Part shown: one piece after another, positions 21,345-32,160 of the stretch | Layout of the letters: the number at the start of each line of letters is the position of its first letter | How positions within the stretch are numbered: position 1 is the stretch's first letter | Origin: Takakia lepidozioides | Lineage: Eukaryota; Streptophyta; Takakiopsida; Takakiales; Takakiaceae | DNA length: 64,000 nucleotides | NCBI GenBank assembly: GCA_030704615.1 | Contig: CM060734.1 | Coordinates: 15,996,001 to 16,060,000, forward strand | Direction of reading: 5' to 3' | The notes under the pieces: generated by a model | Seen by the model: the letters and a program-made list of their open reading frames with translations, nothing else | What the model was told of the DNA's origin: nothing | Database searches by the model: none | Program-made: the position numbers and the translations under genes

Positions 21345-22740
21345 GGAGAGAGACAGAGGATCTAGCGATTTCTAAGGGCTTATAAAAATTGCTTTGCCTT
21401 CGGTTTGAAGGATTTGGGGAGTTTGAAGGGTCAAGAGATTCGTATTGATTTGGCAAGTGACACGCCAATTTTTCGAAGGCCCTACCAGTATAGTGACATG
21501 GAGAGGTCATTGATCCAGTCACGGACTATGGAGTTGTTCGAAGCTGGATTGGTGGAGTTGTCAGGCGGGGAGTATGCCTCGGCAACGGTGATGCCAGCTA
21601 AGAAGGATATCTATGGCAATTGGACAGAAAGAAGGATGTGTGGGGACTATCGCCCTGTGAACCGTCAGACTAAGTCCGATAGATATGCCATGCCAACTCC
21701 AGAGGAAATCTTTGATGCCATTAGGCATGCGAAGGTGTTTAGCACATTGGACTTGCAATCCGGTTACCACCAGTTGCCAATCAAAGAGGTTGACAAGCAA
21801 AAGACGGCATTATGGGGGATTGACCAACATGGGAAGGATTGCTTGTGCCAATGGCGCTTCTTACCGTTTGGGTTGAAGAATGCTCTTACAGAGTTTCAGA
21901 GGGTTATGGATAGGATTCTCGCGGGGCTAGACTTTGCCCAGTGTTACATTGATGACATCATCGTCTTTAGTGCTACGGTTGAGGTTTGAGCGCTTGAGAG
22001 CGCATGGGTTGAAATTGCACCCTGGGAAGTGCAAGTTCTTCCACAACCAGATTGAGTATCTGGGGCACATGATATACCCTGGAGGATTGGGTGTTCAAAA
22101 GACGAAGGTGGAGGCCATTGCATGCATTCCACGCCCCATAGATGTTAGCAGAGTTTGTGCTTTCATGGGGTTGGCAAACTACTATCGACGGGTTGTCAAG
22201 GGATTTAGCAGCATTGCAAAGGCTCTTACTAAGTTGACCAAGGTGGGTCAGGAGTGGCAGTGGGAGGAGGAGCAGGAGGAAGCCTTTGAGGAACTCAAGG
22301 CTCGATTGACTTCTGCACCTATTCTGAGGCGGCCTATTCGGGGGCGGCCTTTCCAGCTACATACGGATTGGAGTATGCTGGGGATTGGAGCAGTGCTCAC
22401 ACAGATGGTTGATGAGGGAAGAGAGTTCGTAGTGGCATTTGCTAGCCGCTCAAACAATGATGCCGAGGCGAAGTATAGTTCCTATGAAGGGGAGTGTCTA
22501 GCTGCGGTATGGGCAGTGGCACATTTCAGATGCTACCTCTATGGCAATCTCTTCACCCTTGTCACGGATCACCAACCATTGAAATGATTGATGGAGTCAG
22601 ACAAGCTTACAGGGAAGCTTGCACGGTGGGCACTTATGCTTCAAGAATACGACTTTCAGGTGGTGCATCGAGCCGCTATTGTCAACCGGGATGTAGATGG
22701 ATTGAGTCGTAATCCATGCACGAGCAAGCATGATGATACT
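21345..22740 (+). pseudogene. G2 reverse transcriptase and RNase H
   Basis: RT blocks appear in order: YASATVMPAKKD, CGDYRPVNRQT, VFSTLDLQSGYHQLPI, QWRFLPFGLKNA and CYIDDIIVFSA. The connection follows (YLGHMIYPGG, FMGLANYYRRVVKGFS), then RNase H (LHTDWSMLGIGAVL, YEGECLAAVWAVAHFRCYL, VTDHQPLK). The frame breaks at 21989 through a deletion of about 25 bp relative to G1, and again at a TGA after DHQPLK. The order and sequence are typical Ty3/gypsy. Confidence 0.93.
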
Positions 22741-22789
22741 GGAGCTCGGTGGCATGGTGAGACAGATGAGGAGATGGTGCCAGGATGGC

Positions 22790-24190
22790 ATGCATCTGTC
22801 TTTTTGTGCATCCTAGCAATGGGAGCTCAAGCTGGTCCATCCCATAGCATTGGTCATGTAGATGGTGTGCATGACGATCCGGAGATCAGTGAGGAGCTTG
22901 GTGGTGTTAAGGATGTGCATGAAGATCCAACAGTGTTGGCCTACCTTTGTACTAGAGAGACAGCAGCCAGTGTAACTGATAAGGAGAGAGATCGGATCCT
23001 ACAACGAGCCAAGAGGTTCAAGTAGGAGGGGACTCACCTACTCCGAGTATGGGAGGATGGACGAGTGAGGATTGTGCCTCATCCAACACAACGAGTGCGA
23101 TTGGTACGCCATGCCCATGAGGAGTTGGGACATTTTGGGGTGCGGCGCACTCATAGTTTGCTGCAAGGACAGTACTGGTGGCGGGGCATGCACACGGATG
23201 TGCAACAGTTAGTGGCAAGGTGCATGGTGTGTGATAGAGTGCGAGCTTCTTTCAATGCACCTACTCCACAATTGCATCCTTTACCCATTATGGGTTTGGG
23301 CTATCGTTGGAGTCTTGACTTCGCAGGCCCATTGCCACTAACGATTTGCCATAACAAGTATGTGCTGGTGATAGTGGAACATTTCCCCAAGTGGATTGAA
23401 CTAGTGGGCATTGCCTGACAAGGCAAGTGAGGGGGCTGCTTATGCATTCTTAGATCGAGTGCTTAGCCAATTTGGTGCTCCAGCCAAGGTACTCAAGGAC
23501 AAGGGGAGAGAGTTCTTGGGGGAGTTTCAGGCTTTGTGTGAGCAAGCCTTGATAGATCACTGCACTACTTCTCGGGATCATCCCGAAGCTGATGGCTTGG
23601 CAGAGAGGGTTGTACAAATAGTCAAGCGAGGCTTGCGCAAGTATGGCTTGCAGAAGGGACACTTAGGAGATTGAGACCTTCAGCTACCTTGGTTGGCCAT
23701 GGGCTACAGGTTTAGCAAACAAGCATCACTTGCCTCGTTCTCGCCTTATTTCCTTCTCTTTGGCCGAGAGCCAGATTTGCCTACATCTATTCGCAGGGAG
23801 ACTGCAGTAGTTCTCAACCTTGATGATCCCGATGTGTGGACACAAGCATGTGCCCAGTGGGCAGAGTTGTTCAAGAGAGTCATGCCTATGGCTTTTGAGA
23901 ACCTTGCTATTGCCCAACACCAAGACACATTGAGGTACGCCACTATACGTGGAGGGGGATATCGGCCAGGTGTTCGGCGTTTCTACCCTGGGAACTATGT
24001 GTATCTGCAACAGACAGCGCCTACGACTTTGGATGTTACAGCAGGGCGTGTGATTCTTAGGGTCCGGGAGGTGTTGCCTTCAGGAGTGTTGATTCTGGAG
24101 GGTCGAGATGGCATGGTATGGAAGGACCATGTGCGCAATTGTGCGCCATGTCACCTTCCACATGTGGATGGGAGGATAGATCCCAACCTT
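22790..24190 (+). pseudogene. G2 integrase
   Basis: The HHCC zinc region (HAHEELGHFGVRRTHS... CMVCDRV) is at about 23110-23240. The catalytic core has the first Asp in SLDFAGPLPL, the second in LKDKGREFLG, and the Glu in HPEADGLAERVVQ. The C-terminal GPF-like module contains RRFYPGNYVYLQQ and GRVILRVREVLPSG. Breaks lie at 23023 (TAG where G1 has Trp), 23418 (frameshift) and 23671 (TGA). Integrase inserts the cDNA into host DNA. A finger domain follows directly. Confidence 0.9.
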
Positions 24191-24290
24191 GTAGTGGTAC
24201 CTGCAGGGTTGTGTTGCATGCTATGTGGGCATGCTGGTGGTGCCGCAACCATGTTGGAGTGTGACAAATGCTCAAGGGGGTGCACTACAG
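24191..24290 (+). pseudogene. PHD-like zinc finger at the integrase C-terminus
   Basis: After the integrase C-terminal module the frame reads CMLCGHAGGAATMLECDKCS: two CxxC pairs 11 residues apart (codons 24215, 24224, 24260, 24269) with LECDKC, the hallmark of PHD fingers. A histidine in the expected position, four residues after the last Cys, is reached only in the +1 frame (GVH, about 24278-24285). That suggests one missing G in a G run. The last Cys pair is absent because the element is truncated here. Such a finger could read histone tails and guide integration, as chromodomains do in other Ty3/gypsy elements. Confidence 0.55.
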
Positions 24291-25040
24291 GAAAAAGAGG
24301 GCCTTTGCAACGCCCGCGCCACGCCGCAGCGTCGGAAAAATGCCCTTTTCGGGCACACGGGAGGCGCAAAATTTGCGACGCCCGGCCGTCGCCTTGCAGT
24401 CGCAAGGACGTCGCCAAAATGACGTCACAAAAATGCGACGTATGGGGGTCGCGAGCCCCCGTCCCAACTCCCGCGACTGTTGGATGTCGGTTTTTCAGGC
24501 CGTCCGCGCCGATGGCAGGAGCCTCTTCGAGTGACGTCTTGCCGTCGCGGCCCTCTAGCCGACAGCGTTGATGGGGGGTGCCGGCGTGGCGTTGCATTTT
24601 ATTTTTTTTTCTAACCTGCCCGGGAGTCAGCCGGGTGGTACGCCAAGCGACGCCCGTGCATTGCTGCAAACGACTATTGGGCGTGGCACAAAACAGCAGG
24701 AGACGGTCTCCACCACGCCCGGCGTGGGTTGTTGCGACGCTCCGGCGTCGCTTTTGTTTTAAATTTAATAATAATAAAAATGTGGCGCAGGCAGGGTGGC
24801 GGTCTCCGCGACGCCTGTTCGTCGTGGCTTGCGACCCCCGGACTAAAAAACACGTCACAGGGGTGTCGGGCGTTGCCGCCCGCAAATGGGGTTTGCGACG
24901 CCCGACGTCGCTGCTTGCGACGTGCTGTAGTCGCGAGGGCAGCCTGGTAGGGGGGGTTGGGGGTTCATTTTGGGGGTGAATTGGGGGTGGTTTTTTGTTT
25001 TTTTCCTGGTTTTGAATTTGGGGATGGGAGAACTTACAGT
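24291..25040. repeat. CpG-dense block with GCGACG...CGTCGC fold-backs
   Basis: The motif GCGACG followed after 3-6 bases by CGTCGC (an inverted repeat) occurs at about 24373, 24733 and 24893, with several half-sites (GCAACGCCC, TGCGACGTGC). CpG density is far above that of the flanks. ORFs on both strands (319 aa minus, 133 aa plus) are open through composition only. A T-rich tract, GGTTTTTTGTTTTTTTCC, ends the block. Confidence 0.6.
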
Positions 25041-25199
25041 TCCATTTCTCTGAGTTAGCAGGTACACAATTGAGCAAGCATGAATCGAGGGTGAGGACGG
25101 TGCGACACATGAATAAGATGGAAGATGGAAAGATGGAAATAAATTTACAAGAAATGAACTGAAAAGCTCACAAGGGTTCAGCAGACTGACCCTGGGACC

Positions 25200-27470
25200 T
25201 ACATGGACTAGGACTAGTCATCCTCATCCTCATCCTTAGTGGAGGACTCAGAGCTATCTGATGAGCCTGATGACTCCGCGCCCTTTGCCAGAGCACGTAA
25301 ATGAGGCGGCGTTCTCCTAAGTCCCACAGAGCTCTCATCCAATCCCTGGGCATGACCCTTGACCTCATCCATACTAGTGCCTTGTAGTGCACTCATCCCC
25401 TCTGTGTTGGCCATGTTCTTCATGAGGGATTGCCAACCATGTTCCTTGGCGTAGTTGTACTCTACCGGAGATGGCTTCCTCTCAAACGCGCGTTGCTACA
25501 CATGCCACAAATTAAAGTCAGTTTTTCGCGATGATGGAGCCAGAAAGAAGACATAACAAAATCCATAGGGAAGTACAACTTACAAATCGCAAGATAAAAC
25601 CCTTGGATCCGCCGGCGCCGCACTTGTGTGTGGATTCGTGCTTGTCAAGGCGGATTGTTGTTGCTTCGCGTGCCCGGTTAAATTTGGCCTTGTTTGCGGC
25701 ATCAGTCTCTCCCGCAATGAGTGCATCCCACGATACCTATGCACCCCCCCCCCAACAATTAGTGAATTACACACATACGTTGCATCGAATCCACCTCATT
25801 AATGCACATGCGACAAATGGAAGGTGACATGATTCAGGATTTGCCAACCTGTGTAATTCCATAAGGTGGTTTGGGTATGGCCCCCTTTTCCATTGCCCTC
25901 CGAATGATCTGTCTGGCACGGTACCTCCTGTCCTTCAAGTTTTGCCCCACCATCTCCATCACCCTTGTGTCACTCCAATTGCCCGGAAACCGGCGGTCTA
26001 ACTCACGGGCATACGCCCGCTTCACGCCAAAGTGCTGATCAGCCCACTCGATGTGTAAAGGAAACCACCTCAATGCGAGTTCGAAGGCTGGCTTCTTCAT
26101 AGCCTCCCTGAACGCACCGCAAGGGTCACTATGGCGATTCACCTCCACCGGTGGCACCACGATCTTTGCCAACTCCACATCCTGTATCACCAAGGCCATC
26201 CCACCCTCTCCCTTCTTTGTAGCCTCTTCCCCTGCTCCTTTGTTACCCCACTGCCCTCCCCCGCATGCACACTCACCCCTTCCTCTCCATGGGACTTCTT
26301 TTTCTTCTTCTTTTCCTTCCCCTTCCCCACTACTTCCTCTCTCTCCTTCTCCCTCTCCCTTCTCTCTCTCTCCTCGGCAGCCCCTTCATTGATGGTAAAA
26401 GGGATCTCGAGAGATCGAGGCCTCTTCTTCTTACCTTTGGTGTTCGGGTCCTTCATGAACACCACGTGCTCTCCCTCGTTGGCAACCCCACTGGACTACA
26501 CCAATGAGGCCAGCCATGTTGCTACCTCCTGAAGACAAATAACCCCTCCAAATTCAAAAAAAGAAACAAACAACAAAGAAAATCATGCATGCAAAGGAAA
26601 GGATAAATCATGGAACAAGGTGCGACAGTTGTACCTTCGCAAGCTTGTCCAACTCGCCCCTGGTGTCACCCGATGTGGGAGGAGTCCCCGTTTCCGGATG
26701 TGCCCGCTCTATCCCCTCCCGGAGCGCCACTGGAAGTAGATTCCAGATGTGGAGCATAGCCGGCGGCGGCGCCCCGTAGTCCAGGCCCTTCTTTGCTGAC
26801 CGCTTAGGCTCAGGGGGCGATGTCGCTGATCGGCTAGGCTGCTCCAAACCGGCCCATACCTCCTCCTCTCCCACCCCACCCCCCCCCCCCCCCCAAAATG
26901 CGTATCAGGGTAGAAGCCATCACCCGGCTTGACTTCTTCGAGGCGCTTCGCTATCTTGGCCACTTCATTGGCCCTCCTCGTCTCCTCCTCCCTCATCGAC
27001 AACAATGGGCTGGCAATGGAGGCTTTCAAAGGCCCTTGAACCTGACGTTGGGCCTTGGCAAGTGCAACCTTTGCTGCGGAGGAAGGAGTCGCTATGGGGG
27101 TGACATCCAAAAGGTGCCCATACCGGGCCCCCGAACGGGTGATGTGCTTGCCAAGGTACATTTCACCCGTCTTGGTGGCCGGGGTGTGCTCAACTGAGCA
27201 TCCGGCTCAGCAACAACCTCCCGAATAGGAGAGCTGGCTGAGCCGGCCCCTGGCGCATCCAAGATGTGGACAAGAGGGGGGGTACTGGCCTCGGGGGGCA
27301 GACGAGCCCTCCGGCTACGGCTGTCGACGGGGCTGGTTAGCCGTGAGACGCCCTGGCGCGTCACACGTGCCGGCAGAGCAAACGGATTGTCCGCCCCTTT
27401 CTTTGGGGCATGGGACTTCTTCTCTTTCCCCATAAGCTGGCACCTGTCATGCAAACCCACAAGTTGGCCT
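25200..27470 (-). CDS. Ptta/En/Spm-like (Transposase_24-type) gene, multi-exon
   Basis: The minus strand runs 27460 to 25215 with introns. N-terminal exons (27460-26600) are basic and proline-rich. A highly charged exon (26187-26520) has a KEREEVVGKGKEKKKKKK stretch. The 25834-26199 exon has ALRWFPLHIEWADQHFGVKR and LDRRFPGNW. The next exon, starting after an AG near 25735, reads SWDALIAGETDAANKAKFNR and CGAGGSKGFILRF, ending at a GTAAGT donor. The W...L...K...NR...H...GSKGF pattern is that of plant Ptta/En/Spm transposase domains. A last acidic exon contains FERKPSPVEYNYAKEHGW and ends in EDEDD. Exon limits are approximate, and a degraded copy is possible. Confidence 0.45.
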
Positions 27471-27572
27471 CATTAGGAACATTCCAGATCAAAAACAAAA
27501 AAAACCAAGCATGTCGGGGGCTGAGAGCAGCAAGTGAGACCCCGAGAGGGGGCAACAAAGAGAAAAGAAAAA

Positions 27573-27650
27573 GGTGGGGGGGGGAGAAGTGACTGAGCAC
27601 CACTAGCAGCTGCTGAGCACCACGGACTCAGTCACCCCCCCCCCCCCCAT
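27573..27650. repeat. G-run/C-run inverted repeat
   Basis: GGGGGGGAGAAGTGACTGAG (about 27576-27597) is mirrored by ACTCAGTCACCCCCCC (about 27628-27648) around CACCACTAGCAGCTGCTGAG. Together they could form a hairpin. Homopolymer runs also occur at 26877-26895 (C), 42254-42271 (G) and 42822-42838 (G). The lengths are unsure, since assemblers handle such runs poorly. Confidence 0.6.
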
Positions 27651-27674
27651 TTATTTTTTTTGGTTTCCTGATCT

Positions 27675-29445
27675 CTCCCTCTCTCTGTCCCTCTCTGTCC
27701 CTCTCTCCCTCTCCCTCTATGACTCTTTGGATTTCATCTGACCTTAACCTTTTGAGGTTATTTAGTTTTTCATCCCAGCCTTTTTCATCCAAATTTAGAT
27801 GATTTTATTATAGGGTGATGAAACTTAATGTACAGAAAGCTGGATTTACCATCTATTTCTTTCATCTAAACTGGATGATCTACATAAATAATGGTTACCT
27901 ATTATAAAATCCAAGAGAATAATAAAACTACCATCATAAATGATGGCAGTTATTAAACCTAAGCCTATACCATAACCCTAAAAGATACATTTCTATGGGA
28001 TGTCATCCATTGACAAGGTGCCTCTCTTGGTAAAATGTGATTTTTCATCCACCCTGGATAAAAAATCGGGAAGTTTTGCCCTAAGCAGGCCGACACACTT
28101 CACAACACTGAACTCGTGCTTCAGTGAACCTTGATGATGCGCCGTATAAACCTGCTCCCCTGCTGCTACATGGTACTCGTGATGGCTAGCTCTTGGGATG
28201 CGCATTGGTGGTTAAACAGATTCTTCTCTGGCAGACGACAAATCGGTGATCGCTTTGATCATAAACTCATGGTTCTTTATTTTGCAGCGGCGCTTTTACT
28301 CCTTGTTGGGAAGTACTCTATCCCTATTTATCTACAGATTACATGTTGCTCTCTCTTTGTGTATGAACCATTCTTTATCTGTGAACGCTTCAACTCCGAT
28401 TGCGTTCTGTTGGAGACGATCTGTTGGACGCCATGGCGCAGGGCATACCACAAACACTCAAGGTTTTTTGAGTTTACCCTTGCTTGAATTGTGATCTGTA
28501 CTTGCTTTAGAATTCAACACTGACATGGATAGCAACTGTGAAGACCTGCCATTTACCTGCTGCATCCTCACTAACACACATCGCTATGTGGTGGTTTTTG
28601 GGACGGGCACAGGTGAGGGTCTTCACTTGTCTTGATTTCTTGAAAGCTTGCAGCTCCTGTTCTTGCAAATGTGGATTCTGCTGCTGCTGATGCCATCTAC
28701 TATTTCAAACTGCCACCATACCGCTTCAGACCTGCTCCAAGATGGCTCCAATGAGGATCTGCTTCTCTCCTTACCCCTGTTTCTGGTTTTTTACAACCAC
28801 ATTTGCATGTGTAGGAGTTAAGCTATGAAGGATACAAGGATACAAAATAGCAGTTATTACTCTACCTGCCTTGATACTTGGCTCTGAAATGAAACTTCTT
28901 GGTATGACTCTGATGGATCAAAAGGATAGGCTTTGATAGATAACACACATTCTTCAAGGCCCTCATATCATTTTGGTTTCATGGCTTGATAACAAACAGG
29001 GGTTTCTGAGCTGCTCCTTCACCTTGGCAGAACTATTTTATGAGGCCTTAAAATACCATTCTAGGCCTATACCTGCTTAAGGGGGCTCTACCCTTTTGTT
29101 TCTTCTTTCTTTTTTAAGAATCTTGCTTATATCTTGGTTCTAAAACATCATCTTCAAACCAAACCTGCAATCTGGTTTTTGAAATGAGTTTGAAATGAAT
29201 TTTTGAGATGATGATGCATACTATGGTGCTTTCATGATATGAATGACCTGGAATCCCACCCTCCCGCCCTGTTTTTTCAGAGACCCTGAAATGTAATGGG
29301 GTATTCAAATGAGATTGTAAACATGAAAGGGAATGTTAGATGGTGTCCTGTAAAGGGCTGTTTTGTCTTTCAATGACAATGACCTTAGCGGTCTTGTCCA
29401 TGTCTTGACATGACATGTATATCTTCCCTCTCTTTATTTGATCAG
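27675..29445 (+). repeat. Left direct terminal repeat of the Penelope-like element
   Basis: About 1.77 kb that recurs at 34709-36440. Hand alignment shows roughly 16 substitutions and one small indel (a 15-16 bp stretch at about 27950), about 1% divergence and mostly transitions. It begins in a CCCTCTCTCCCTCTCC tract and ends after ACATGACATGTATATCTTC. It does not show TG...CA ends, so it may be a pseudo-LTR, as found around Penelope-like elements. A 118-aa ORF (28131-28487) with hydrophobic stretches is kept in both copies. Confidence 0.85.
28131..28487 (+). CDS. Small ORF inside the terminal repeat
   Basis: The 118-aa frame is open in both repeats (also 35134-35490) and differs at about four residues. 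It has two hydrophobic stretches (LYFAAALLLLVGKYSIPIYL and YMVLVMASSW). No family was recognised. The two copies are only about 1% diverged, so conservation alone does not prove coding. Confidence 0.25.
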   Translation: MMMRRINLLPCCYMVLVMASSWDAHWWLNRFFSGRRQIGDRFDHKLMVLYFAAALLLLVGKYSIPIYLQITCCSLFVYEPFFICERFNSDCVLLETICWTPWRRAYHKHSRFFEFTLA

Positions 29446-29629
29446 TGTACTTAGTGGTTTTTGTACACACCATCTACCCTTACCCTTCTCCTTTTCACCT
29501 TCTCATTTTGATATATTGACAAATGTTCTCGGGGGGCTTTGACAGAAAGTCACCAAAAGAGGTCCTAGCTGGAATGAGGACCTCATAGCCCTGGGGTATC
29601 AGTCCCCACTACCTCCTCCAATTCCTATT

Positions 29630-31170
29630 GTGCAGGCAACCCTCGCACAAGTCACACCAAGTGACTTCCATGCTGCATTGCAAAAGATGGATACTGAGGC
29701 CGTGGAAAATTCAGGTGATGAAAACCCCGTGTTATTACTTGAAACCTTGGCTTTGGAAAATTGGGTGGCACTTGGCATCATGGCAAATAAGAATGGCAGG
29801 TACCTGGAGAAGCTCCAGGAATTCAATACTAAAATGATTGAGGTACTGGAAGATGATGTCGAGGAGCTGATACAATGGGAAAAGAAGGGATCAGCCATTG
29901 AGGCAGCTCTTAGAATGGCGAACCCAGAAGATGACCAGACTGTCTCCACGCATAAATCTACAAACACCTCTGAAAAAGACTTCATCCCTTCTGTAAGTAA
30001 TCACCCAATCCTTGGGCACATGATTTTACCGGATGAAGAAAAAGAGGCAGTGAGAGAATTCTGTGAACAAGTAGAAATCTCACAAGTGGAACAAGAAAGG
30101 GTAGCAGGTGCCACTCCTGGAAATCTGCAGTTTGTCCCTTGGTTGCCTCCCCGTGCAGTTGAATTAGAGGTTGCCAATAACGACCACATGATGTGGCACC
30201 CACATGCTAATATCAATTTATTGGCACCCATTTCTATTGAAATGTGGGTCAAATGGGGCAACATAACTCCTGCTGAACGCAGTAGATGTGCATAGGATGC
30301 TAAGGAGGGTTTTCAAAGAATAAAAAAGGAACCTATTGTTGTGGCATGGCCACTAAGGACCTTCTACTACAAGCTCTGTGACAAAGGTGAGAACCTTACC
30401 TTGAGGACCAAAAATGACTTGCCGACTGGTTCGGCCAGATCCAAAAATCACAAGAGTCAACTCTTCAACTGGCATCGTCCCTACATAAGATGTAATTGTG
30501 GACAAGGAGGGGCACCCTCTTCTTGCATTGGGAGTGTTGCTTGGTTTGACCATATGGTATGGTATATGCTGAACAATCTGATTGTGTTCTTCCCTGATGA
30601 TGCCTATCCTTCGATGCAAACCAAGTATTACAGCTTTCTGGTGTGGATCATGCGGGCTGCCAGATCTGCTGTACTTGCACAAATTACCTTCCAGATGACC
30701 CGGGGCTTCATAATGGAAGCAGCTTGTGAATTCTCAATTGACCCACAAGCCAAGTTGCTTGGGAAGTTAGGAGAATCCAAGGGGGCCAGATACATTGAGA
30801 AACTTGTGAAACCTGGGTCTTTTTCAGACAGCCTTCCTAGGCCACAATTCAATAGCTACAAACGGCAGCGTATGGAGGGGTAGACGCCTCCTCAACAAGG
30901 CAAGAACAATGCCACTCGAGGCAGAGGCACCCCTGGTCGTGGAAGAGGTCTCTTCCAAAGAGGAGGACGCTCTGGCAGGGGACAATACTCTACCAACACC
31001 TCTGAGAATTCAAGAGCAACGAATCGGTCATCACTTGGGGGTTCGGGTGCTAATTCCAGTACCACCATCAACATCGCCAGCCAGGAGTCATACAAGACTC
31101 GTCGTATCACTGACGAGTTCTGGATGGATCTTTTGTGGCCAAATCTGGTCCTTGGTTATATGCCCTTGAA
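29630..31170 (+). pseudogene. ORF1 (gag-like) of the Penelope-like element
   Basis: A single frame runs from 29630 to about 31170, interrupted only by two TAG codons (30293 and 30881). The front is acidic and helical (MIEVLEDDVEELIQWEKKG). The middle has LRTFYYKLCDKGE, a WHRPYIRCNCGQGG cysteine cluster and a helical stretch around FYSFLVWIMRAARSA-like residues. The end is an RGG/GRGR tract (TRGRGTPGRGRGLFQRGGR), typical of nucleic-acid-binding gag proteins. I know no exact family. The position before the RT and the RGG tail argue for an RNA-binding structural protein. Confidence 0.5.
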
Positions 31171-32160
31171 TGTTTACCTATTTTCCAAAACGGTAAGACA
31201 TTGGTAGATGCGAAGAGAATGATTCAGGCATTGTATTCAAGTCGCTTTAGGATAAATAATACCAAAGTAACCTGCAGGCCTGATGGGATGAGCAATTCAG
31301 ATTCTTTGTGTTTTCCTATGGATGATTGCATGGCATGTAAATCTGATTACAGCCTGTTATGGTAATGATTTCCCTACCCCAGACATAGAACTTGGTCTTG
31401 GGGCATGGAATAAGAGGTGGGAATATTACTCTACCCTGTCATTGAAATTACACACCAGCCCCAGATCTAAAACAGATCAGGGGGCAAAAAACATGGTGTC
31501 AATAAGTGACTTGATGTGCAAAATAGGGCAGCTGATTACCCCCTGTTGTATAAGCTGCCAAATATCAGTCCGTAACCCTACTTTGGTGATGTTCTTTATG
31601 TAAAGAAATGCTCTTATTTTGTTCTTAAGCCTTCTATGATCATAAATGGCTTCTTTAAGACAAACAGACATTTCCAGCCATGAACAGTGATCAATGGATC
31701 TTTATTTGGACATGGATACTTACTGCTCAGTCACTTTGGTATGTCCCATGATACAAAGAACCCAAAACTATACTAGTTTTTGGGCCAACGATAAATTAGG
31801 ATGGTTGGTTATGCCTTGGTATGTAAGCTGACCAAAAAATACAGACTGAATGACATGACATGGCATATCATGAATGGCACTTTTTAGCATGCTGAACAAC
31901 GGTTTCCTGCTATGAACAGTGGTAATCGAGTCTCTAATTTCCCCCACCCACAGACTTCGTTGACTTTGAAGTCTGGGATTTGTCATAAAGCTGACTTGTG
32001 AATGAAGAATGGTTGATAATGAGGCCGATTTGTCGTTCATTTTACAATGACCTTGTCAGGTCTTTGTCCATGTCTCGACGAGACATAAGTATCTTCCAGT
32101 TTGGCACGGTATCAAGTGTCCTAGAGTAACCGGCTTCTAAAAGAGGCTAAGTTTCTAGTG
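31171..32160 (+). other. Linker between ORF1 and RT; no clear gene
   Basis: Short ORFs such as 31322-31603 contain GLGAWNKRWEYYSTLSLKLH but no known domain. Near 32043-32102 the sequence CAATGACCTTGTCAGG, then GTCCATGTCTCGACGAGACAT, resembles the end of the terminal repeats (29375-29430). Confidence 0.4.

Larger units (their letters stand above)
19209..24290 (+). mobile_element. Ty3/gypsy retroelement G2 with C5-methyltransferase, most complete copy
   Basis: The domain order on one strand is aspartic protease, DNA cytosine-5 methyltransferase, acidic linker, RT, RNase H, integrase and a PHD-like finger. Gag and both LTRs are missing here, but G3 supplies gag upstream of the same protease. 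Stops seen in frame include TAG at about 20735, 21072, 21243, 21361 and 23023 and TGA at about 22585 and 23671. There is a deletion of about 25 bp after the RT YIDD block. The copy is dead, but each domain is readable. Sequence beyond 24290 is unrelated. Confidence 0.92.

Noticed and set aside
24151-25110. 319-aa minus-strand ORF across the CpG block
   Set aside because: It runs antisense through the integrase end and the fold-back motifs, and its composition is that of the GC-rich repeat.
26187-26532. Plus-strand ORF rich in F, L, S and P (26131-26532)
   Set aside because: It is the complement of the lysine/glutamate-rich minus-strand exon.
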